The notes beneath the pieces are model-generated. The model ran no database searches. It worked only from the letters and a program-made list of their open reading frames with translations, and had not been told where the DNA came from. A DNA stretch of 27,620 bases, taken from Prochlorothrix sp035286285. GTDB taxonomy: Bacteria; Cyanobacteriota; Cyanobacteriia; Prochlorotrichales; Prochlorotrichaceae. The DNA lies in contig JAYKJG010000372.1 in assembly GCA_035286285.1 (NCBI GenBank), forward strand, positions 1-27,620, given 5' to 3'. Below, piece after piece: positions 22,351 to 27,620 of the stretch; position 1 is the stretch's first letter, and the number at the start of each line of letters is the position of its first letter. The translations under genes were made by a program, and so were the position numbers.

Positions 22351-22962
22351 ATGCTCAACTTTCTTAAGCAGGTGGGCGACTACGCCAAGGAAACAGCCCA
22401 AGCGGCAAAATACATCGGTCAAGGTCTTTCCGTCACCTTCGACCACATGCGCCGTCGTCCCATCTCCGTCCAATACCCCTACGAAAAACTCATTCCCTCC
22501 GAACGCTACCGGGGGCGGATTCACTTTGAGTTTGATAAGTGCATTGCCTGTGAGGTTTGTGTGCGGGTTTGTCCCATTAACCTGCCGGTGGTGGATTGGG
22601 AATTTAATAAAACCCTGAAGAAAAAAGAACTGAAGCACTACAGCATCGACTTTGGGGTTTGTATTTTCTGTGGCAACTGTGTGGAGTATTGCCCCACTAA
22701 CTGCCTGTCGATGACAGAGGAGTATGAGCTAGCGACCTACGATCGCCACGACCTCAACTACGACAGCGTGGCCCTCGGTCGCCTACCCTATAAGGTCACC
22801 GATGACCCCATGGTCACACCCCTGCGGGAGTTGGCCTACTTGCCCAAGGGCGAGATGGATCCCCACGGAGTTGATCCCAAGCGGGGACGGGCAGGGCAGC
22901 GGCCTGAGGAAATCGTTGCCGCAGCACAGAAAGAAGCGTCTAAGGGAGAATCGAACTCGTGA
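22351..22962 (+). CDS. ndhI: NAD(P)H-quinone oxidoreductase subunit I (NdhI)
   Basis: 203 aa. It carries two [4Fe-4S] clusters (N6a/N6b type): CIACEVCVRVCP gives C64, C67, C70 and C74, and CIFCGNCVEYCP gives C104, C107, C110 and C114. The N-terminal amphipathic helix (MLNFLKQVGDYAKE) docks it on the membrane arm. It passes electrons to the last cluster before plastoquinone. The C-terminal extension (about 160-203) is charged and probably flexible. Its stop overlaps the GTG start of ndhG. Confidence 0.98.
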   Translation: MLNFLKQVGDYAKETAQAAKYIGQGLSVTFDHMRRRPISVQYPYEKLIPSERYRGRIHFEFDKCIACEVCVRVCPINLPVVDWEFNKTLKKKELKHYSIDFGVCIFCGNCVEYCPTNCLSMTEEYELATYDRHDLNYDSVALGRLPYKVTDDPMVTPLRELAYLPKGEMDPHGVDPKRGRAGQRPEEIVAAAQKEASKGESNS

Positions 22963-23558
22963 ACCTGGCTGAAGGTGTTCAACTGATCACGTTTGCCGTG
23001 CTGTCGGTAACGATGATTTTGACGGCGCTGGGTGTGGTGCTCAGTGCCAATATTGTCTACTCCGCCTTCCTGCTAGGGGGCGTGTTTATGAGCATTGCGG
23101 GCCTGTACCTGCTCCTCAATGCCAGTTTTGTGGCGGCGGCCCAACTGTTGATCTATGTAGGAGCCATTAACGTCCTGATTCTGTTTGCCATCATGCTGGT
23201 GAACAAGGGCGAGGACTTTAAGCCCCTGAAGTATCTCTGGTTACGGCGCTTGGTGACGGCCTTTGTCTGTGCGGGTCTGTTTGTACTGCTCAGCACCATG
23301 GTGGTGACGACTCCCTGGAATTTGTCCACTGAAGTGCCGATCGGCGATGAATCCATTTATGTCATTGCCCAGCACTTCTTTAGTGACTTCCTCCTGCCCT
23401 TTGAATTGGCTTCAGTGTTGCTGCTGATGGCTTTGATTGGGGCGATCGTCCTGGCACGGCGCGAGTTCTTTGCCGACACCCCCACCACCTCCGACAGTAA
23501 AGCGGATCTCCTGCTGCCAGAGCGCCCCCGTGAACTGGTGGGATCTGCTAAGGAATAG
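22959..23558 (+). CDS. ndhG: NAD(P)H-quinone oxidoreductase subunit 6 (NdhG)
   Basis: 199 aa, NuoJ type, with five membrane segments; the family block FVAAAQLLIYVGAINVLILFAIML (split over about 51-75) is intact. It starts with GTG, and GTGA overlaps the ndhI stop by 4 nt, so translation is coupled; AAGGGAGAA upstream serves as the ribosome site. It takes part in the proton-pumping membrane arm. Unlike the other junctions of the cluster, a 151-nt gap with a hairpin separates it from ndhE. Confidence 0.97.
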   Translation: MNLAEGVQLITFAVLSVTMILTALGVVLSANIVYSAFLLGGVFMSIAGLYLLLNASFVAAAQLLIYVGAINVLILFAIMLVNKGEDFKPLKYLWLRRLVTAFVCAGLFVLLSTMVVTTPWNLSTEVPIGDESIYVIAQHFFSDFLLPFELASVLLLMALIGAIVLARREFFADTPTTSDSKADLLLPERPRELVGSAKE

Positions 23559-23574
23559 TTCGATCGCGGCCAAA

Positions 23575-23646
23575 GTAGGCAGGTTTAGGTCAGTTGGAGG
23601 TTGATAGCCCAGCTTTTCCCCAAAACCTGCCCCTACCTCTGTTTTT
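23575..23646 (+). terminator. Hairpin between ndhG and ndhE
   Basis: GTAGGCAGGTTTAGG (23575-23589) can pair with CCAAAACCTGCCCCTAC (23619-23635) with a small bulge, and TTTTT follows at 23642. It may cause partial termination, mRNA processing or 3' protection within the cluster. Confidence 0.4.
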
Positions 23647-23709
23647 CAACTTTTCTGTTGGGCTTTAATTCTGAACCTTAACGTTGAGCCTGAACTCCGG
23701 GAAACCTTC

Positions 23710-24015
23710 ATGTACTTGCAATATTTTTTACTCTTATCCGCAGCGCTCTTTTGCATTGGGGTCTATGGTTTGGTCACGAGCCGAAATGCAGTGCGCGTTT
23801 TGATGTCGATCGAGCTAATGCTCAATGCCGTTAACCTCAACCTCATGGCCTTTTCCAACTATCTTGATGGTGTCGCCATTAAGGGGCAAGTCTTTACGGT
23901 GTTTGTGATTACCGTAGCGGCGGCAGAAGCGGCTGTGGGTTTGGCCATTTTGCTGGCCATCTACCGCAACCGAGACACCGTAGATATGGAGCAGTTCAAC
24001 CTCCTCAAATGGTAA
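23710..24015 (+). CDS. ndhE: NAD(P)H-quinone oxidoreductase subunit 4L (NdhE)
   Basis: 101 aa, full length, NuoK type, three membrane segments. The conserved glutamates are present: one in MSIELMLNAVNLN and one in VAAAEAAVGLAILLAIYR, both part of the proton path in the membrane arm. The last gene of the conserved ndhA-I-G-E order. Its expression may depend on read-through of the hairpin at 23575-23646 or on its own promoter in the gap. The start ATG at 23710 gives the usual MYLQYFLLL start. Confidence 0.98.
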   Translation: MYLQYFLLLSAALFCIGVYGLVTSRNAVRVLMSIELMLNAVNLNLMAFSNYLDGVAIKGQVFTVFVITVAAAEAAVGLAILLAIYRNRDTVDMEQFNLLKW

Positions 24016-24041
24016 ATTCTCAGCCGTAATCGCCAAGGATT

Positions 24042-24139
24042 CCGGTAGGGGCAATCCCCCCGTGGTTGCCCTGGTTTTGGTCCCATTAACGATTCCGGCA
24101 CCGGTAGGGGCAATCCCCCCGTGGTTGCCCCGGTTTTGG
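24042..24139 (+). repeat. Two direct family B repeat units
   Basis: CCGGTAGGGGCAATCCCCCC then GTGGTTGCCC(T/C)GGTTTTGG occurs at 24042-24080 and 24101-24139. Each can form a GGGGCAA/TTGCCC hairpin followed by TTTT, so they could also end transcription of the ndh cluster. Confidence 0.8.
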
Positions 24140-24164
24140 GCTACAATTCGGGGCCACAATCTTG

Positions 24165-24278
24165 AATGGGGTGGGTGCATTTCACTTTTGCCAAGATGCG
24201 GACTAAAGTCCGCACTACGAGCTTTTTGAGCTAGGTTAGGGGCTGGGTTGCTCCAAAGTGAACTGCACCCAATGGGGT
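24165..24278 (+). mobile_element. Family A MITE-like element, 98 bp, with 8-bp target duplication
   Basis: The element is 24173-24270. Its ends GGGTGCATTTCACTTT and AAAGTGAACTGCACCC are 16-bp inverted repeats with one mismatch. It is flanked on both sides by the identical AATGGGGT (24165-24172 and 24271-24278). The core has one CGGACT-AA-AGTCCG hairpin unit of 49 bp. A matching 8-bp flank means insertion by a transposase, probably fairly recent. It fills the gap between ndhE and the next gene. Confidence 0.88.
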
Positions 24279-24334
24279 TGAGATTTTTGGGGTCTCGATC
24301 GAGTTAACCCAGTCTACAAACGAGGAAGCGGGCT

Positions 24335-24649
24335 ATGGTTCTCTGCATTGTGGCGATCAACCTAGGGCTAGTCCTGTTGTGTCTGTGCAGCGTTTGGTAT
24401 CTGGGGCAGATCCGCAAAACCCTTCAGGAACTCAACCACTCCCTAGCTGAACTGCAATACCACTGTTACCGCAGCCTCCACCTCTCCCCCCCCAGCACCA
24501 CCGCCGGTCAGCGGGGTACCCAAAACCTCCGGCACCAGTACCGCCACCTGGAAGCCTCCCTCATCCGACTTCAGCGGTTCAGAGCCTTGGTACAACTTCT
24601 GCAACGGCTCGATTTGATGCAAAATCTGATCCCAAGACGGTTTTTTTAA
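24335..24649 (+). CDS. Small membrane-anchored hypothetical protein
   Basis: I do not recognise this 104-aa protein. A GAGGAAG ribosome site lies 6 nt before the ATG at 24335. The N-terminal 26 residues (VLCIVAINLGLVLLCLCSVW within them) form one membrane segment; the rest is a basic, Gln/Leu/Arg-rich helical region (TLQELNHSLAELQYHCYRSL, then RHLEASLIRLQRFRALVQLL) likely to be coiled-coil. It sits 41 nt before a YtxH-type gene on the same strand, so the two are probably co-transcribed. Confidence 0.8.
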   Translation: MVLCIVAINLGLVLLCLCSVWYLGQIRKTLQELNHSLAELQYHCYRSLHLSPPSTTAGQRGTQNLRHQYRHLEASLIRLQRFRALVQLLQRLDLMQNLIPRRFF

Positions 24650-24690
24650 GCTCTGATGCCAAAATGGTTCTTGTAGACTGAGGAGACTCC

Positions 24691-25218
24691 ATGGCCCCCC
24701 AACGATCGAATTCTGCCTCCCCCTCTAAAGCGCCCCTGCTGGGGGGCTTGTTGCTGGGAACCGCGATCGGGGCCGTAGTGGGATTCATGGCCGCACCCCG
24801 ATCGGGGGCCGCAACCCGTCGCAAGGTCAAGCAACAGGTTCAACAATCCCTACAGCAGTCCCTAGAAACGCTGACCCCCCTAGCGGATGACATTGCCCAC
24901 GGCTACCAGACGGGCGTGAAACGTTGGTCTAAGCGGGCAACAGAGCAGTGGCAGGGGTTGGTGGTACGCTGCCAAGACGCGATCGCGGCAGGGATTGAGG
25001 CCGGGAGACAGGTCCAGGAAACGGACACCCGCGATACCGTAGCCGTGGCCGTTTATCCCTCGGAAGACGGTCCCGCAGAAGACGACTCTTTAGAAGACGA
25101 TTCCGCAGACTATCCCTCAGAAGACGATCCCGCCGCACCCGCACATAACCCGAACCCAGCGAACGAGCCTTTGAGTCCTTTTGACCCCCTCTCCCCACAA
25201 CCCCAAGGGGACCGTTAA
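24691..25218 (+). CDS. YtxH-domain protein
   Basis: The 175-aa protein begins with a short polar stretch and a Gly-rich membrane helix, LLGGLLLGTAIGAVVGFMAA (about 11-30), then PRSGAATRRKVKQQVQQSL, the pattern of YtxH/gas-vesicle-like proteins often linked to stress. A helical mid-part (about 45-100) is followed by an acidic, repetitive tail: the word (S)EDD repeats in PSEDG, EDDSLEDDS and PSEDDP. A GAGGAG ribosome site precedes the ATG. Function in cyanobacteria is unknown; it probably forms a membrane-edge helical assembly with its neighbours. Confidence 0.8.
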   Translation: MAPQRSNSASPSKAPLLGGLLLGTAIGAVVGFMAAPRSGAATRRKVKQQVQQSLQQSLETLTPLADDIAHGYQTGVKRWSKRATEQWQGLVVRCQDAIAAGIEAGRQVQETDTRDTVAVAVYPSEDGPAEDDSLEDDSADYPSEDDPAAPAHNPNPANEPLSPFDPLSPQPQGDR

Positions 25219-25357
25219 AATTTTCAACAGGATCCGCACCAGCGCTCCTCGGCCCAGGGATCTTCCCCTCTCCCCGACCAGCGGGGAAACAGTCCTGGAG
25301 CTTGATATCTAGGGTTTATGTCTAGGGTTTATTTCCGTTTTTGTACACCCCCCTCCT

Positions 25358-25885
25358 GTGATTGATCCCACCCTTTGGCTTGGTCTTTCCCTCTTCCTAG
25401 TTGCCCTCAGTTTGACGGCAGTGCTCGTTGCTGCCGTTCCAGCACTCCAGGAAGTGGCCCGTGCAGCCCGCAGTGCTGAAAAATTATTTGATACTTTGGC
25501 GCGGGAGTTGCCCCCTACGTTAGATGCGATCCGGCTCACGGGGCTGGAAATTACAGAACTGACCGATGATGTGACCGAAGGGGTCAAAAACGCCAGTAAC
25601 CTAGCGCGGCAGGTGGATGAGGGAGTCACGGAGGTGCGGCGACAGGCCCGCCATGCCCAACGCACCACCCGCAGCGTCACTGCCGGGGTCAAAGCAGCCT
25701 GGAAAACCTTCACCCGGCCCCCTGCCTCCCTACCCCGCAGTCCCCTACCCCAACCCAGCAGCGACCCGCTTCAGTCGGGCGATCGGCCCTTGTTAAATCT
25801 GGGCGATCGCGGCCTCGATCGGGGCGGCGATCGGGATCCCTCCCCTCGCTCTGCTCCCCCAACTCCCCCAACGCCCGCACCATAG
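25358..25885 (+). CDS. DUF948-like membrane-anchored helical protein
   Basis: 175 aa from a GTG start at 25358; no strong ribosome site is seen, but the N-terminus MIDPTLWLGLSLFLVALSL fits the family. One membrane helix (about 5-30) is followed by a long amphipathic helical region, VARAARSAEKLFDTLAREL, ITELTDDVTEGVKNASNLA, VDEGVTEVRRQARHAQRTT, similar to DUF948 proteins and methyl-accepting-type coiled coils. The Pro-rich C-terminal third (about 125-175) is low complexity. It is the third gene of a same-strand series with the YtxH gene, with 139 nt between. Confidence 0.75.
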   Translation: MIDPTLWLGLSLFLVALSLTAVLVAAVPALQEVARAARSAEKLFDTLARELPPTLDAIRLTGLEITELTDDVTEGVKNASNLARQVDEGVTEVRRQARHAQRTTRSVTAGVKAAWKTFTRPPASLPRSPLPQPSSDPLQSGDRPLLNLGDRGLDRGGDRDPSPRSAPPTPPTPAP

Positions 25886-25977
25886 AATCGAATCCTCCAG
25901 TCCTCCGCAACCCACCCCCGCTTACCCCTAGCTTCCTGCATCTTCCGCCCTGCTCCCCTTACCCCACCCCGATCCCC

Positions 25978-26565
25978 ATGGCCCGTCGCCCTCGTTCTAG
26001 CTCTTCCCGTTCCAACGCTTCCCGCTACGACTACGACTACGACTATGATGCCGCACCGGACCCTAGTCCCCGTCCCAACGGACCGGGCAAGTCCTCCCCC
26101 ATGGGGGCAACCTCGATCGCAGTCCTGGGGGGCACTCTGATTCTCGGCATCGGCATCGGTATTGCCTTTAGCTCCACGGCCAACCTCGCGCCCCAGAACG
26201 TAGCCACACGGGAGGCGATCGATCGAGCCGCCCCCAACCCAGAACTCTGTGCCCAGTTTGGGGCCAGTGCGATCGCCGTCGATATGCGCATGTTTGTCAC
26301 CTTTAACCCCTTCAATGCCTATGTGGCCCAGCCCACCATGCAACCGGCCTGTGTCCTCCGCAGCAATAACTGGTCCATTCTGGAGCAGCGGGATTTGGTC
26401 TCCGATCAGGATGTGCGGGAGTGCAAAAACCGAATGAATACCTTTGGCTTTGTGGGTGAGTTGGGCGAAAGCTCACAGGTCGATTGCGTCTACCAAAATG
26501 ACGCGGCGAAAAACCTCTTCCTCTCACCGGGCATGGAAGGGGTACCGGAAACCGAACGCTTCTAG
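25978..26565 (+). CDS. DUF3172 family protein
   Basis: 195 aa. A low-complexity N-terminus with Ser/Arg and a DYDYDYD run, one membrane helix at about 43-64 (TSIAVLGGTLILGIGIGIAF), then the conserved soluble domain: NPELCAQFGASAIAVDMRMF, FNPFNAYVAQPTMQPACVLR, NNWSILEQRDLV, VRECKNRMNTFGFVGEL and VDCVYQN. Four cysteines are in this domain. DUF3172 proteins occur in cyanobacteria and chloroplasts; no activity is established to my knowledge. The anchored form would place the domain on one side of a membrane, side unknown. Confidence 0.88.
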   Translation: MARRPRSSSSRSNASRYDYDYDYDAAPDPSPRPNGPGKSSPMGATSIAVLGGTLILGIGIGIAFSSTANLAPQNVATREAIDRAAPNPELCAQFGASAIAVDMRMFVTFNPFNAYVAQPTMQPACVLRSNNWSILEQRDLVSDQDVRECKNRMNTFGFVGELGESSQVDCVYQNDAAKNLFLSPGMEGVPETERF

Positions 26566-26630
26566 TCCGGCATCAAACCCCAGCCTGCCCCCCGGCAATC
26601 CTGCGTTAGACCTTACGGGCACACATCACC

Positions 26631-27266
26631 ATGGCGACGATTTTACGAGACTGGAGCTATCGCTACCCCTGGTTCTACAACAGCATTTCACGGGTCGCAG
26701 CCTTGAGCGTGGGGGGGGAAGGGCGCTTTCGGCGGCTGGCGCTGGAGGGGTTGAAGTTGGGGCCAGGGGCAACGGTGCTGGATCTGTGCTGTGGTGCGGG
26801 GCAGGCAACCCAGGTTTTAGTGCAGGAGTTTCAGCAGGTGACAGGGTTGGATGCTGCGCCCCGATCGCTGGCGGCGGCTCAAGCAGTTGCTCCCCAAGCC
26901 CACTATGTCCAGGGCTTTGCCGAGGAGATGCCCCTAGGGGCGGGGCAGTTTGACCTTGTGCATACCAGTGCGGCCCTGCATGAAATGGAGCCGGAGCAGT
27001 TGCGGCAAATTGTGGCGGAGATCGATCGGGTTCTCAAACCAGGGGGTATCGTGGCGATCGCTGATTTTCACCCCCCCACCCAGCCCCTGATGTGGCCCGG
27101 TCTTGCCGCTTTTTTCTGGCTGTTTGAGACAGAAACCGCATGGCAGTTCGTTAAAACGGACTTAGGGCAACTGCTCACGGCCCAGGGCTTCCAGATTCAG
27201 CGCCAAACCCTCTACGCGGGCGGCAGTCTCCAGGTTATCCAAGCCCAAAAACCCTTGCACCAGTAG
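26631..27266 (+). CDS. Class I SAM-dependent methyltransferase
   Basis: The 211-aa protein has the Rossmann-type methyltransferase fold. Motif I is VLDLCCGAGQATQVLV (49-64), the acidic end of strand 2 is GLDAAP (72-77), motif for strand 4 is FDLVHTSAALHEM (107-119), and RVLKPGGIVAIADFH (133-147) is the post-motif. No extra domain or membrane anchor. The WFYNSISRVAAL start resembles UbiE/COQ5-like and small-molecule methyltransferases, but the substrate cannot be told. It follows the DUF3172 gene by 65 nt. Confidence 0.88.
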   Translation: MATILRDWSYRYPWFYNSISRVAALSVGGEGRFRRLALEGLKLGPGATVLDLCCGAGQATQVLVQEFQQVTGLDAAPRSLAAAQAVAPQAHYVQGFAEEMPLGAGQFDLVHTSAALHEMEPEQLRQIVAEIDRVLKPGGIVAIADFHPPTQPLMWPGLAAFFWLFETETAWQFVKTDLGQLLTAQGFQIQRQTLYAGGSLQVIQAQKPLHQ

Positions 27267-27276
27267 ACCCAGTACA

Positions 27277-27351
27277 ACGGACTAAAGTCCGTACTACGAG
27301 TTTGATATACGGACTAAAGTCCGTACTACGAGCTTTTTGGGGACGGACTAA
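27277..27351 (+). repeat. Family A core units without ends
   Basis: ACGGACTAAAGTCCGT with TACTACGAG occurs at 27277-27300 and 27309-27332, and a third unit begins at 27343 (ACGGACTAA) but is cut by the start of the family C element. The TIR ends of family A are absent. Confidence 0.7.
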
Positions 27352-27491
27352 TACCAAATCCGTTGAGCCTGAAACAGAATAAACGGGTAGGGGTCGTGCC
27401 CCCGTGCCGACCTTCGACCAGCCAAATACAGGGGCAACCACGGGGGGATTGCCCCTACCAAAACAATCGAGATTAGTCGGATTTGGTATAA
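27349..27491 (-). mobile_element. Family C MITE-like element, complete copy
   Basis: The left end ATACCAAATCCG and right end CGGATTTGGTAT form perfect 12-bp inverted repeats about 140 bp apart. Inside, in minus-strand orientation, are a family B module and the GTCGGCACGGGGGCAC and GTTTATTCTGTTTCAGG blocks seen at 15891 and 12653. No long target duplication is seen; TA-rich borders would suit a TA-targeting transposase. It lies between the methyltransferase gene and the psbA terminator. Confidence 0.8.
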
Positions 27492-27507
27492 CACCCCTAA
27501 AACGCAA

Positions 27508-27535
27508 AAAGCGCCCCCCCGAAGGAGGACGCTTT
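27508..27535 (-). terminator. Intrinsic terminator of psbA
   Basis: On the minus strand AAAGCGTCCTCC pairs with GGGGGGCGCTTT (12 bp, two G-T pairs; one further G lies in the loop region TTCG) and is followed by TTGCGTTTTA. It lies 49 nt after the psbA stop. Confidence 0.85.
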
Positions 27536-27584
27536 CGTTTAGCTTACGCTAGAAGAGTTTCAACACTCAACTCACTCGCAAGAC

Positions 27585-27620
27585 TTAGCCGATGATGGAA
27601 GGAGCCTTCACAGCAGCCAG
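27585..27620 (-). CDS. psbA: Photosystem II D1 protein, C-terminal end (partial)
   Basis: The window ends inside this gene; only the last 11 codons (LAAVKAPSIIG) and TAA are present. In D1 the C-terminal extension is removed after the Ala of (D)LA by CtpA, and the exposed Ala carboxylate binds the Mn cluster. Here the extension would be AVKAPSIIG, 9 residues, the same length as in green plastids (AIEAPSTNG type), whereas most cyanobacteria have about 16. The short tail is a known feature of Prochlorothrix. The intrinsic terminator at 27508-27535 follows. The identity rests on few residues but the pattern and terminator context are good. Confidence 0.8.
   Translation of the reverse strand: MAAVKAPSIIG

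Noticed and set aside
1..27620. tRNA, rRNA, toxin-antitoxin, phage or replication-origin features
   Set aside because: No cloverleaf with a TTCGA arm, no rRNA signature, no integrase or transposase gene and no DnaA-box cluster was seen on reading both strands.

Overview
The window is cyanobacterial. The evidence is a four-gene ndhA-ndhI-ndhG-ndhE cluster (plastid-type NDH-1), a PAM68-type photosystem II assembly gene after rpsO, the end of a D1 (psbA) gene, several families found mainly in cyanobacteria (DUF3038, DUF4335, DUF3172) and many CGATCG/GCGATCGC (HIP1-type) words. The last 11 codons of psbA on the minus strand read LAAVKAPSIIG. This is the short, chloroplast-like D1 tail, lacking the roughly 7 residues present near the D1 terminus of most cyanobacteria. 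That short tail is a known trait of Prochlorothrix hollandica, so I favour Prochlorothrix or a close relative. This is an inference, not a proof.

Layout: 1-376, a TIR-bounded repeat element. 377-2290, a Tat-exported intradiol dioxygenase convergent with a dipeptide-epimerase-like enolase-superfamily gene. 2291-3350, repeats and two small minus-strand genes. 3351-3852, a leader region with an HLR1-like site, a promoter and an intrinsic terminator that together outline a possible ~130-nt small RNA. 3853-4686, rpsO-pam68. 4687-5145, repeats. 5146-7010, larB and a lumenal/periplasmic TPR gene. 7176-10952, a minus-strand run DUF3038, DUF4335, purB and an 88-aa protein. 10953-12200, mostly non-coding with short repeats and one possible 60-aa gene. 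12201-12644, a small secreted protein. 12860-14214, a BlaI/BlaR1-type pair resembling the copper-responsive PetR/PetP system. 14268-15773, a ubiD-type decarboxylase. 16105-18600, clpC. 18766-20883, a TpsB/FhaC-type outer-membrane transporter without its TpsA partner. 21223-24015, the ndh cluster. 24335-25885, three small membrane/helical proteins. 25978-27266, a DUF3172 protein and a SAM methyltransferase. 27585-27620, the psbA 3' end.

Most genes are housekeeping or photosynthesis genes: NDH-1 and psbA for electron transport, PAM68 for photosystem II assembly, ClpC for protein quality control, UbiD for quinone synthesis, PetR/PetP-like for the choice of copper protein. There is no CRISPR array, tRNA, rRNA, prophage or transposase gene. 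The intergenic DNA is the unusual part. It holds at least four families of GC-rich interspersed repeats. One is a 98-bp element with 16-bp inverted ends and a perfect 8-bp target-site duplication, and a 195-bp version of it has an internally amplified core. I found no clear undescribed defence or biosynthetic system. The strongest leads are the repeat elements and the HLR1-promoter-terminator arrangement at 3382-3553.
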